Shown here piece by piece: positions 22,314 through 31,862 of a stretch of 64,000 nucleotides of DNA. A program made the position numbers and the translations under genes. Under the pieces are notes generated by a model. The model worked only from the letters and a program-made list of their open reading frames with translations, had not been told where the DNA came from and did no database searches. The DNA is from Erysipelotrichaceae bacterium (lineage in GTDB: Bacteria; Bacillota_I; Bacilli_A; Erysipelotrichales; Erysipelotrichaceae), in NCBI GenBank assembly GCA_009773735.1, contig WSYG01000005.1, positions 47,007-111,006 on the forward strand, written 5' to 3'. How positions within the stretch are numbered: position 1 is the first letter of the stretch; each line of letters opens with the position of its first letter.

Positions 22314-23174
22314 ATGAAAAAATTACTAGTACTGGCATTAGCTGTATTCTTGCTTGGAGGCTGTTTCGATAAGACCACCAGCATCAGCGATAAGAAAACA
22401 GTATTGATTACGTTAGACAATGCAACCATCACCAAAGGCGATGTCTATGATGTCATGGGCAAAGTCGAACCTTACCCTGCTGTCGTCGTATTGACCTTAT
22501 CCAAGAAAATGATCCTGGCTAAAGAAGTTGGCCTGACTGCAGAAGTTAAAGCAGCTGCTGATGCTGAATTAGCGGCATTCCTAGAAAAGAATAAAGCTGA
22601 TCTACAAAAAGGCTTAGACGATGCTGGATTTAAAACCAAAGAAGAACTGTATGATGAAAAGCTCATCGTAGAAGCACAGTCTGATGTCTTGGTTTCCAAG
22701 TATCTCGATACGACCTATACCACCATCGTTTCAACCTATAAACCGATGAAAGCCAGAGTCATGGAAATTGAAAAGAAAACCGATGCGACTGCTGCATTAG
22801 CAGCCATTAAAGCAGGAACTTCATTTACAACTGTAGCCGATCAATATGGTAATGATGAATATCCAAGCGATTTAAAAATCTATTATACTGGTTCTGATTT
22901 ACCTGAATTGGTGCTTACTTTCTTAAAAGGTCAGACCCTGCCTACCTTATCCACTGTCATCGAAGATGCGACCAATGAACTATACTACATTGTTCAAGTC
23001 AGCGTTGCTGATGGAAATGCCATGAAGAATGAAGTCATCATTAACTTCAAAAAAGATGCGACCTTTGTTCAATTGGCTCTGCTGGGTTATTATGATTCCA
23101 ATGAATTCAAGATCTATGATCGTACCATCTACGACATGATTGAAACCAATTATCCTGACTATATCATTCAATAG
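22314..23174 (+). CDS. PrsA/SurA-like lipoprotein with degenerate PpiC domain
   Basis: Lipobox LLGGC; SurA-N-like helical region; position next to the PpiC gene. Confidence 0.65.
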   Translation: MKKLLVLALAVFLLGGCFDKTTSISDKKTVLITLDNATITKGDVYDVMGKVEPYPAVVVLTLSKKMILAKEVGLTAEVKAAADAELAAFLEKNKADLQKGLDDAGFKTKEELYDEKLIVEAQSDVLVSKYLDTTYTTIVSTYKPMKARVMEIEKKTDATAALAAIKAGTSFTTVADQYGNDEYPSDLKIYYTGSDLPELVLTFLKGQTLPTLSTVIEDATNELYYIVQVSVADGNAMKNEVIINFKKDATFVQLALLGYYDSNEFKIYDRTIYDMIETNYPDYIIQ

Positions 23175-23232
23175 ACCGCGAGAAATCGTGGTTTTTTTAT
23201 GCTAAAATTGATGTGTAAAAGAGGTGATCACC

Positions 23233-23634
23233 ATGTGTATATTCTGTAGAATCGCAGCTCACGATATCCCTAGTTCAATCGTTTATGAAGACGATCATTA
23301 CCTTGCCTTCTTAGACATTGCACCAGTCACCAAAGGTCATACCTTGATCATTCCTAAGGCTCACTATGATGATTTTACGATGACCCCTGGAACTGTCATC
23401 AAAGATATCTCTGAGATCGCAAGGAAGCTTACAAAGCATTATGATGCGGTTTTAAGACCCAATGGCTATAACTTTATAAGCAATGCGAAAGAAGCAGCTG
23501 GGCAAAGCGTAGCCCATGTTCATTTTCATTTGATTCCCAGATACGATGAGATGGATGGCCTAATCTTAACCTTTAAAGGCAAAGAAAAAGATAAACTCAG
23601 CGAAGCGTTAAAAATCGATCTTAAAGTCAAATGA
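23233..23634 (+). CDS. HIT family protein
   Basis: MCIFCRIAAHDIPSSIVYEDD... and SVAHVHFHLIPRY (HxHxH). Confidence 0.95.
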   Translation: MCIFCRIAAHDIPSSIVYEDDHYLAFLDIAPVTKGHTLIIPKAHYDDFTMTPGTVIKDISEIARKLTKHYDAVLRPNGYNFISNAKEAAGQSVAHVHFHLIPRYDEMDGLILTFKGKEKDKLSEALKIDLKVK

Positions 23635-24251
23635 TCAAACAGGACTGGAAGAAAGATGAGAAACACATCTATGCGCCTAAAGCTTTCCCAATGCGACTCA
23701 ATGTCCCATCTTATAAATATCTAAGCATACAAGGTAAAGGCACACCTGGTTCAGATGCCTTTCAAAGTGCTGTAGAAGCCCTCTTTTCATTGTCTTATGG
23801 ATTGAAGTTTGCCCCTAGAAAAGGCTTGGTCATCGAAGGCTATGTCGACTATGCGGTCTATCCTTTAGAAGGACTATGGGATCTTACTGATGAAGCCAAA
23901 ACAAGATCAAATTGGACGAAAGAAGACCTTGTTTATACACTTATGATCAGACAACCTGATTACATCCAAGACCATCACGTTGATGAAATCAAACAACGTT
24001 TTAAACTTACTAAAGACTGTCCTTATGACCAAGTTAAATTTGAGGTCATTGAGGATGGTGAATGTATGCAGATCTTACATATGGGTTCATTTGATACCGA
24101 AGCTCTAAGTTTTGAGATCATGGATAATACGTTAAAAGAACTTGGTCAAAAACGCAAAGTGAAAGCACATAAAGAAATATACTTATCTGATTTCACAAAG
24201 ACAAAACCAGAGAATTTAAAAACAATCTTGCGAATCTTTATCTCAACATAA
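23631..24251 (+). CDS. GyrI-like small-molecule-binding domain protein
   Basis: MIKQDWKKDEKHIYAPK...YLSIQGKGTPGSDAFQSAVEALFSLSYGLKF; conserved GyrI-like layout. Confidence 0.75.
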   Translation: MIKQDWKKDEKHIYAPKAFPMRLNVPSYKYLSIQGKGTPGSDAFQSAVEALFSLSYGLKFAPRKGLVIEGYVDYAVYPLEGLWDLTDEAKTRSNWTKEDLVYTLMIRQPDYIQDHHVDEIKQRFKLTKDCPYDQVKFEVIEDGECMQILHMGSFDTEALSFEIMDNTLKELGQKRKVKAHKEIYLSDFTKTKPENLKTILRIFIST

Positions 24252-24260
24252 TCTTAATAA

Positions 24261-24289
24261 AAGCCCTGATCGACAATTGATCAGGGCTT
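24261..24289. terminator. Bidirectional intrinsic terminator
   Basis: AAGCCCTGATC-7 nt-GATCAGGGCTT. Confidence 0.8.
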
Positions 24290-24304
24290 CTTTATGATCC
24301 CTGT

Positions 24305-25546
24305 TTATTCTATGACCTTAAGGAAGGTCCTAACCATATTCATCCAACAATGGATCTCAAGTCGTCCTGTTTTGGTTGGGGTAAAGATGATGGGCTCCGG
24401 ATTCTTTAAGATATCAATTTTTTGATTCGACCAAGTCAGTATCAAAGGATTCGCACAACCCAGTGAATTCTCATACCCATCAAAAATGATCTTGACGGCT
24501 TGGTTGACTTTAACTGTATTCGCATCCAATTTATATTGACCATTGACGATCTTTAGGTGAATGACTTGAACTCCGTCAATGACAGGTGCTTGATCACTAT
24601 TGCTTACATTTCCAATAAGTGCCATAACAGGTTGATATACAAAGGGTGATTGCAGAATGATTTGAAAACCCATCATCGCGACAATTAAAGCCGAGATCAA
24701 TTTAATGCTTTGTCCTTTAATGGCGGATAAACGAGTTGCGAACCACTGCATCATCATGAGTGATGGCGCTGTGGTCAAACCAAACACCAACATTACAGAT
24801 CCACCTAACCACATATTGGTTGTTGTTAAAGCAATGATCTGCATTGTCTGTAATGACCCACAAGGCATCAATGCATTCAGCAAACCTACAATAAAGGATC
24901 CATAAGGTTTATTCTTGGTTTTAAAAGTAAATGAAGGTAACTTTACTTTAAGGATGCCTGCCATCTGTAGTGCCAAAGCCAACATCCAGATCCCTGCAAA
25001 TAAAAGTAATGCATTCTTAAAACCGGTAGAAATGGTAAATACTTCACCCAGTGCACCTAAGATAAGACCGCTAGCCGTATAGGAAATCAGTCGTCCTGCT
25101 TGATAAGACCACATCCCATTAAGCGGTTTGATGCCTTTTCGATTGAGCACAGTGCCCATCGCAATCGATCCACACATACCAATACAATGGAGTGAACTGA
25201 CCAAACCATAGGCAATGATCAGATTAAAACTAAATACTTCTTGGGTAGGGTCAAACAAGAGTCTTCCATATAAAATCGACACACCAAAATAGACAATCAT
25301 GCCAAAACTCAGTAAAGCGACAAATTTCCATGGGAAAGTTGCCTTGACCACATGATAGCCTAATGGGGCTATTACTTTTTCGAGTTGAGGATCTTCAGGA
25401 AGATTCTTACCTTGGATGTACACATAGCCAGTTTGATAACTGGCTGAGACTTGTTTTATACCAGGCAAACGCTTAAAGGCCGCGGTTACTTTTTGTTCAC
25501 AGGAAGAACAAGTCATTCCTTCAACATTAATCTTACGTTCATCCAT
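24305..25546 (-). CDS. Heavy-metal fusion: HMA domain + UreH/DsbD-like membrane domain + cupredoxin-like C-terminus
   Basis: GMTCSSCEQKV (HMA); GLVSSLHCIGMCGSIAMG and LLNALMPCGSLQTMQIIA (TM Cys motifs); C-terminal VKIIFDGYENSLGCANPLILTW...HCWMNM. Confidence 0.85.
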   Translation of the reverse strand: MDERKINVEGMTCSSCEQKVTAAFKRLPGIKQVSASYQTGYVYIQGKNLPEDPQLEKVIAPLGYHVVKATFPWKFVALLSFGMIVYFGVSILYGRLLFDPTQEVFSFNLIIAYGLVSSLHCIGMCGSIAMGTVLNRKGIKPLNGMWSYQAGRLISYTASGLILGALGEVFTISTGFKNALLLFAGIWMLALALQMAGILKVKLPSFTFKTKNKPYGSFIVGLLNALMPCGSLQTMQIIALTTTNMWLGGSVMLVFGLTTAPSLMMMQWFATRLSAIKGQSIKLISALIVAMMGFQIILQSPFVYQPVMALIGNVSNSDQAPVIDGVQVIHLKIVNGQYKLDANTVKVNQAVKIIFDGYENSLGCANPLILTWSNQKIDILKNPEPIIFTPTKTGRLEIHCWMNMVRTFLKVIE

Positions 25547-25848
25547 TAGCGTGTCAGTCTTTTAACTGTTGTCATGAGTTCATCAACGATCTCTGCTTTT
25601 CCTGCTTGAATGTCTCTGACCACACAGGTTTTGATGTGTTGGGCAAACAATTGGCTTGCAAAAGCATCCAAAGCAGACTTAACAGCTGCGACTTGAATCA
25701 AGATGTCATCGCAATAAACATCTGATTCAACCATGGTTTTGATACCACGGACTTGTCCTTCCAATCGATTTAAACGATTGATCAGATCGATGATTTCTTG
25801 ATTCTCACGATGAGTATGCTTATGCATGTCATGATTCATGTGTTCCAT
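25546..25848 (-). CDS. csoR: CsoR-family copper-sensing transcriptional repressor
   Basis: INRLNRLEGQVRGIKTMVESDVYCDDILIQVAAVKSALDAFASQLFAQHIKTCV; Cys-His-Cys; start MEHMNHD at 25848. Confidence 0.93.
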   Translation of the reverse strand: MEHMNHDMHKHTHRENQEIIDLINRLNRLEGQVRGIKTMVESDVYCDDILIQVAAVKSALDAFASQLFAQHIKTCVVRDIQAGKAEIVDELMTTVKRLTR

Positions 25849-25849
25849 T

Positions 25850-28303
25850 TTAGGACTCCTTGAAGAAACGTAAACGTAACGCATTGGTTACGACGCTCAC
25901 TGAACTCATGGCCATCGCAGCTCCAGCAAATACAGGATTCAACAATGGACCTCCAAAATACGCAAAGACACCTGCTGCAAACGGAATGCCAATGATGTTG
26001 TATATGAAGGCCCAGAAGAGGTTTTGTTTGATGTTGGTCATCGTTGCTTTGGATAAGGCAATGGCTTTAACCACATCATTTAAGTCTGATCTCATCAACA
26101 CAACATCAGCTGATTCAATGGCCACATCTGTACCACTACCAATTGCGATTCCTGTATCTGCTTTGGTTAAGGCAACCGCATCATTGATGCCATCGCCAAC
26201 CATCGCAACCTTATATCCTTCTGCTTTTAAACGATCTACTTCAGTTCCTTTATCTTGAGGCAATACTTCAGACATGACGATGTCTATACCCGCCTGTTTG
26301 GCAATTGCAGCCGCTGTACGACGATTATCACCTGTGATCATAGCAACCTTGATACCCAGTTTTTTGAGCTTCTTAACGGTTTCTATGGCTTCTGGTTTTA
26401 AGAGATCCGCAATGGCCAATAAGCCTTGCATCTGTCCATCAATGGCAGACAGTAATACTGTTTTACCTTGATCAGACAATGCTTTGATCTGATCTGTTTC
26501 TTCATATAATACATTGTTTTCTTTCATCCAACTTACGTTACCGATCAATACGATTTTCCCATTGACTTTGGCACTTAAGCCTTTTCCACTCACAGCCATA
26601 AAATCGGTTGGGGAAGTCAAGGTCAACCCTTTTGTTTTTGCGGCATCTAAGATCGCTAATGCCAAAGGATGTTCAGACACAGATTCAGCAGAAGCTAAGA
26701 TTGTTAATAGTGTGTCTTCATCTTCATTAAAGCTGATGAAATCACTTAAGCTAGGCTTGCCTTGAGTCAAGGTGCCTGTTTTATCAAAAATGATGGCAGT
26801 TGTCTTATGAGCTTGTTCTAGGGCTTCTCCGCCTTTAAACAAGATACCCATTTGTGCTCCGCGACCAGTCCCAACCATAATGGCAGTTGGGGTTGCTAAA
26901 CCTAAGGCACACGGACATGCAATAACCAAAACAGTTACGAATATATTTAAGATATAATCAAATGATTTACCTTGAGTCATCCAAAACACTGCAGCACTTA
27001 ACGCAATGACCATCACAATAGGTACAAAATACTGTGAGATCACATCGGCTAACTTAGCGATGGGAGCTTTTTGACCTTGGGCATCTTCAACAAGCTTGAT
27101 GATTCTTGCTAAAGCTGTATCTTGACCTACGGCAGTTGCGCGTAATGTCATAGATCCATTTTTATTTAATGATCCGCCAATGACTTTATCACCAACTGTT
27201 TTATCAATGGGTAGGCTTTCACCTGTCAGCATACTTTCATCAACAGCACTGCTACCACTGACAATCACACCATCGACTGGAATTCGTTCACCTGGTTTAA
27301 CCATTAATATATCTTTTAATGACACTTCTTCAAGTGAAATCTCTTGGATTTCATCACCTACAACCAAATGGGCAGTTTTTGGGGCTAATCCCATCAGTTT
27401 TTTGATGGCTTGAGATGTCTTTCCTTTAGAGCGTGTTTCTAGCCATTTACCTAAAAGAATCAAAGTGATAACAACCCCAGCTGATTCAAAATACAGGCTT
27501 TCTGTTAGTTCATTAAAGCCTTGAGCAATCTTAATCGTATTATAAGTTCCATAGATAAAAGCAGCACCTGTTCCAATGGCCACTAAAGAATCCATATTTG
27601 GAGATCCTTTAGAAAGTGTTTTGAATCCTACTGTAAAGAATTTGCGTCCAGCATATAAGATAGGTAAGCTTAAAAAGAATTGGATCAGTGCAAAATTTAA
27701 AGGATTCTTATGATGATGAATGATATCAGGAAGCTTTATGTTGAGCTGTGGAAACATATGAACCATGGCGATGAACAACAAGGGTAACGCAAAAACAGAC
27801 GCCAAAACAAGTTTGGTGGTCATGGTTTTCATTTCTTGAGCTTGTCTGATGCTTTCTTGATCGATCTGTTCTTTGGTTTCTATCTCGCTGGCTTTATAAC
27901 CTGCTTTATCGACCGCCGCTTTTAAAACACTCATCTTTACGAGTGAAGGATCATAACTTAGGGTAGCTTTGTTGGTGGTCAAATTGACACTGACTGAACT
28001 GACCCCTTTTTGTTTCTTAAGGGCTCGTTCTACAGCACCGCTGCAAGAAGCACAGGTCATTCCTTCGATGTTTAAGATGGCTTCGCGATCATGCTTGATT
28101 TCAGATAAAGTATAGCCTGCTTTATCGACTACTTTTTGAAGTTCATCAAACGATAAATCTTGATCGGATTGAATCAAGACTTTTTCTGTGGTGAGATTGA
28201 CATCGGCTTTATTGACCCCTTCTATTTTATTTAGGGCACGGGTAACAGCCATTGCACAACTTGCGCATGTCATCCCACTTACAACATAGGTTTTTTCAAT
28301 CAT
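25850..28303 (-). CDS. copA: Copper-translocating P1B-type ATPase with two HMA domains
   Basis: GMTCASC twice, [27 protein letters not shown]. Confidence 0.97.
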   Translation of the reverse strand: MIEKTYVVSGMTCASCAMAVTRALNKIEGVNKADVNLTTEKVLIQSDQDLSFDELQKVVDKAGYTLSEIKHDREAILNIEGMTCASCSGAVERALKKQKGVSSVSVNLTTNKATLSYDPSLVKMSVLKAAVDKAGYKASEIETKEQIDQESIRQAQEMKTMTTKLVLASVFALPLLFIAMVHMFPQLNIKLPDIIHHHKNPLNFALIQFFLSLPILYAGRKFFTVGFKTLSKGSPNMDSLVAIGTGAAFIYGTYNTIKIAQGFNELTESLYFESAGVVITLILLGKWLETRSKGKTSQAIKKLMGLAPKTAHLVVGDEIQEISLEEVSLKDILMVKPGERIPVDGVIVSGSSAVDESMLTGESLPIDKTVGDKVIGGSLNKNGSMTLRATAVGQDTALARIIKLVEDAQGQKAPIAKLADVISQYFVPIVMVIALSAAVFWMTQGKSFDYILNIFVTVLVIACPCALGLATPTAIMVGTGRGAQMGILFKGGEALEQAHKTTAIIFDKTGTLTQGKPSLSDFISFNEDEDTLLTILASAESVSEHPLALAILDAAKTKGLTLTSPTDFMAVSGKGLSAKVNGKIVLIGNVSWMKENNVLYEETDQIKALSDQGKTVLLSAIDGQMQGLLAIADLLKPEAIETVKKLKKLGIKVAMITGDNRRTAAAIAKQAGIDIVMSEVLPQDKGTEVDRLKAEGYKVAMVGDGINDAVALTKADTGIAIGSGTDVAIESADVVLMRSDLNDVVKAIALSKATMTNIKQNLFWAFIYNIIGIPFAAGVFAYFGGPLLNPVFAGAAMAMSSVSVVTNALRLRFFKES

Positions 28304-28308
28304 TAGGT

Positions 28309-28515
28309 CTACTTTTCAGATAAAGTATAACCGGCTTCAGCGACCGCATGCTGAAGAACAGTAAACTGTACCCCATCAGAATTAACCAAAGCAGTTTTTT
28401 CAGCCAAGGATACCTTAACGTCTTTTACACCTTCAACTTCTTTTAGGGCTTCTGTGACGTGGTGTACGCAATGCATACAAGTCATTCCTTCTACTGCATA
28501 TGTTTTAATGGACAT
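28309..28515 (-). CDS. copZ: Copper chaperone CopZ
   Basis: 68-aa HMA protein with [12 protein letters not shown]. Confidence 0.93.
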   Translation of the reverse strand: MSIKTYAVEGMTCMHCVHHVTEALKEVEGVKDVKVSLAEKTALVNSDGVQFTVLQHAVAEAGYTLSEK

Positions 28516-28537
28516 GTTGTTTTACCTCGTCATCATT

Positions 28538-28558
28538 GTATACCCCCCTTGGGTATAT
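28538..28558. promoter_or_regulatory. CsoR-type operator upstream of copZ
   Basis: GTATACCCCCCTTGGGTATAT, GC-core dyad flanked by AT, overlapping a TATACAAT -10 on the minus strand. Confidence 0.75.
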
Positions 28559-28602
28559 TGCAAGTGAAATGATATCAAGAAAAAATCGTCGAAGTTGACG
28601 AT

Positions 28603-29553
28603 TTATTTCTTGAATGGTTTTGGTTTATAGAACATACGGTTTTCTAAGGCAAAGATCCGAGCTGTAAAGGTTCCTTCTTCGATCCCTGTCAGTGCCTTTG
28701 AGAACATATTCATTCTGGCATCGATGTTATCGATGTAGTTTAAGATTTCAGCTTCCATGATCAAAGGTAAGACTGGTGATCCATATTCATATTCTCCGTG
28801 ATGAGACAAGATCAAATGTCTGATCAAAGTTACTTGTTCAGATTCAGCGACACCCAATTGCTGGGCCACTTCATTGACCTTGCTTTGCATGATCGAGATA
28901 TGACCTACCAATTTACCAACCAGTGTATATTCGGTTAAGATTGGTCCTGATAATTCTACGACTTTACCTAAATCATGCAGTAAGATCCCACTGATCAATA
29001 AGTCTCTGTTTAATGCTGGATAGAGCTCACAAAACGAATTGGCCAAATCGATCATTGCGATCACATGCGTTGCTAAACCACCCACAAAATCATGATGATT
29101 ACGAGCAGCTGCAGGATAAGTATAAAACCTATCCAAGTACTCGCTTAAGACCTTTTCAGTCACTTGGTGAATGATTGGATCTTGTAGAGAACTTAGCGCT
29201 TCTTCAATTCTTTCATGCATGTATGCGTCTGTTAAAGGCGTTGATGCTACATATTCTGCCGGATTGGTTTCATTAGGATTAACCAAACTTAAGTTATAGA
29301 TTCTAAGTTGTAATACACCTTTGTATCGTAAAACTTCTCCGTTGATTAAAATAACTGATCCAGGCTTTACACCTTCCAGCATCTCATCCTTGGCATCCCA
29401 AAGCTTAGCTTCGATCGAGCCTGTTTTATCTTGTAGTGTAAAAGATACATAAGGAGCTCCATTGTTGGTGACTCCAGGATTCATCACATTGACCAGTAAA
29501 GTCGTCATGATCTTTTCTTGTTCAATAAATGCACTGATGTTAACTCTGCTCAT
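28603..29553 (-). CDS. yhaM: 3'-5' exoribonuclease YhaM family (OB fold + HD domain)
   Basis: N-terminal OB (GSIEAKLWDA) and HD (HHDFVGGLATHVIAM...GILLHDLGK); start MSRVNISAF at 29553. Confidence 0.9.
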   Translation of the reverse strand: MSRVNISAFIEQEKIMTTLLVNVMNPGVTNNGAPYVSFTLQDKTGSIEAKLWDAKDEMLEGVKPGSVILINGEVLRYKGVLQLRIYNLSLVNPNETNPAEYVASTPLTDAYMHERIEEALSSLQDPIIHQVTEKVLSEYLDRFYTYPAAARNHHDFVGGLATHVIAMIDLANSFCELYPALNRDLLISGILLHDLGKVVELSGPILTEYTLVGKLVGHISIMQSKVNEVAQQLGVAESEQVTLIRHLILSHHGEYEYGSPVLPLIMEAEILNYIDNIDARMNMFSKALTGIEEGTFTARIFALENRMFYKPKPFKK

Positions 29554-31531
29554 TTGTCCACTCCATTTCACTAATGACCGTATTGATGTCATCACTTTCA
29601 AATCCTTTTTGGGTTAAATAACTATAAACGTGATTTTTTAATGCAGAACCTTGGTATTTTACCGCATATTTCTTAACAGCTTTATTGGCCGCATTTAAAC
29701 AATTGGCAACTTGATTACGTTCATCTTCACTGAAACTAAGACTCTTCATAACGGTATTGATAATATCATATTCATACCCTTGAGATAAGAGTTTATTCGA
29801 CAATTTTTGTAGTTTCATCTTCAGTGAGACATCTTTGATCGTTGGTTTGATCTTTTCAGCATATCTTAATGCATTTCTGATTTCTATTTCTTCATCATCG
29901 ACTTTGAAGGCATTATCAATTAAATTTTGAGGAATCCCATTTTGTTTCAAAGTTCGAATGATTCTTTGTTTGCCTTGCAGCAATGAACTCAAATTTGCGA
30001 TGGCTGAATTGGTATAACGCACATCATTGATGTAGTTTCTTTTTTCTAAATGGGCAATCAATTCATTGACTTGATTCATCTTCAAATCTGTCTTTTGGGT
30101 TAAGAAATCATAGATTTCTTTTCGAGTTCTGTCTTTTAAACTCAGTTTTTTAATACAAGATTGATATGCTAAAGCAACTTTTTCATCTTCTAACAACTCA
30201 TCGATTGTTTTTTTAGCGACCATACTTAGCCTTTTTAATCCTTTCTTTTCAAAGGTTTCCAAAGTGACTACGACTTTAAAAGGTCCTTTGGGTCCATCGA
30301 ATGAACATTCCGCAATGTCTTCTTTTAATTTGATGCTTTTTAGTAGGACACTGTGTTTAAAGTTATGGATGGTGCGTTGATATACTTTCTCAACTGCGAT
30401 CCCAAACTCACGATCATCATAGATACGTACTTGTTCTTTAGCCAAGCTTCTCATTGCTAAACGCTTGGTTTTTGGTTTTGACAAATGATGCACAATCTTG
30501 TCTGCAAATTCCTGAGTTGTTTTGAAAAAATAACCTGTTTCATCTTCAATGATTAGACCTTTTAAAACATCATCTGGTCTTGCAAATAAGGGACACTCTG
30601 CTGCCAATGCTTCAATAAAGGTCATCCCTTGTGTTTCAGTCAAAGAAGCAGATACAAAAGCATCCGCAGCATGATAATAAGAAGGCACTTCTTCTGACGG
30701 AATCTTACCTGTAAAAACAACTTTATCTTGTATTTTTAATGTTTTAACCAAATCCTGTAAATGTTCAGCATCTGGTCCACCCCCAACGATCATCAACTTA
30801 ATGTCGTTATTTTTGAAATTCAACAGACTAAAGCCTTCAATCACAAAATCTATGCTTTTTTCTCGTGCAAGTCGTCCCACATAGAGAATCACAAACGTTT
30901 CTTCAGTAATTCCATATTTCGATCTTAATGACTTCACGGTTGAAGGCGGGGTATGTTTCTTATCAAAACGTTTAAGATCCAAACCTGTCGGAATGACTGC
31001 GATTTCACGGGTAATTCCATATCCTAGCAGCATCTCTTTGGTTTTTTCACTGGGTGAAATCATGGCTTGACAGCTACTGCCATAAAGCTTACTGAGTTTA
31101 GATACTGAGATTCGGGCAAATTTCTCAACAGTCTTGATGTGTAAGGGATTGATGTAATGCGTGTAATCTTCATAGGTCGTATGGTAAGTTGACACCAAAG
31201 GGACATCCAATCTTCTAGCAACGATTCTAGCAAATAAACCGATCCCAAATTCAGTATGCGCATGTATGAGATCTAGTTTCATCTCTTTGATATGTTTGAA
31301 GGCTCTTAAGTGAACTGGTGAACTCATCGTATACCCATACATCGCTTTCAGTTCAAGTCCTGGCAAACGTAAGACATTATTTTCATAAGATACTTTAAAA
31401 ATCTTTGGTTGATTGGTAATCACAAAAACATCATGTCCTAAATTCTCAAGGGCATGTTGTAAAGTAACAATAGAAGAAACAACCCCATTAATATCCGGAG
31501 AATAGGTATCACTGAATAATCCGATGCGCAT
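29540..31531 (-). CDS. GT4 glycosyltransferase - RecX fusion protein
   Basis: aa 1 to about 385: GT4 (MRIGLFSDTYSPDINGVVSSI...ASLTETQGMTFIEALAAECPL). aa about 390-663: RecX-like beta strands plus three-helix repeats (LSLKDRTRKEIYDFL...VNELIAHLEKRNYINDVRYTNSAIAN...GKQRIIRTLKQNGIPQNLIDNAF). Single uninterrupted ORF. Confidence 0.88.
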   Translation of the reverse strand: MRIGLFSDTYSPDINGVVSSIVTLQHALENLGHDVFVITNQPKIFKVSYENNVLRLPGLELKAMYGYTMSSPVHLRAFKHIKEMKLDLIHAHTEFGIGLFARIVARRLDVPLVSTYHTTYEDYTHYINPLHIKTVEKFARISVSKLSKLYGSSCQAMISPSEKTKEMLLGYGITREIAVIPTGLDLKRFDKKHTPPSTVKSLRSKYGITEETFVILYVGRLAREKSIDFVIEGFSLLNFKNNDIKLMIVGGGPDAEHLQDLVKTLKIQDKVVFTGKIPSEEVPSYYHAADAFVSASLTETQGMTFIEALAAECPLFARPDDVLKGLIIEDETGYFFKTTQEFADKIVHHLSKPKTKRLAMRSLAKEQVRIYDDREFGIAVEKVYQRTIHNFKHSVLLKSIKLKEDIAECSFDGPKGPFKVVVTLETFEKKGLKRLSMVAKKTIDELLEDEKVALAYQSCIKKLSLKDRTRKEIYDFLTQKTDLKMNQVNELIAHLEKRNYINDVRYTNSAIANLSSLLQGKQRIIRTLKQNGIPQNLIDNAFKVDDEEIEIRNALRYAEKIKPTIKDVSLKMKLQKLSNKLLSQGYEYDIINTVMKSLSFSEDERNQVANCLNAANKAVKKYAVKYQGSALKNHVYSYLTQKGFESDDINTVISEMEWTNEQS

Positions 31532-31833
31532 AGGTTATTCCTTCCCAATCAGCATGGTCAAACCGTGTTTATAAATCGCTTTAAACAGTTTAACCTCGTC
31601 TGATAACTAACAATTTTAGTTGTATTGATCTGATGGTTGATGATGAATTGACCTTGATGGACGAAATTTTTCATAAGAATTCATCGTTCAAAGCAACAGA
31701 AGTCGTCCCTAAGGTCAAAATGGGTTTTCAGCTTTAAAATAGATACAAACTTTCACGATGGCCCCTATTCCTTAGTGTTTTAATTATAACATATGCATCC
31801 TTGAGTGAACTTTGAAACACGAGTAAGGATAAA

Positions 31834-31858
31834 AAAAGTGCCGATAATCGGCACTTTT
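31834..31858 (-). terminator. Intrinsic terminator of nifJ
   Basis: AAAAGTGCCG-ATAAT-CGGCACTTTT with a T run on the minus strand. Confidence 0.8.
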
Positions 31859-31862
31859 CAAA

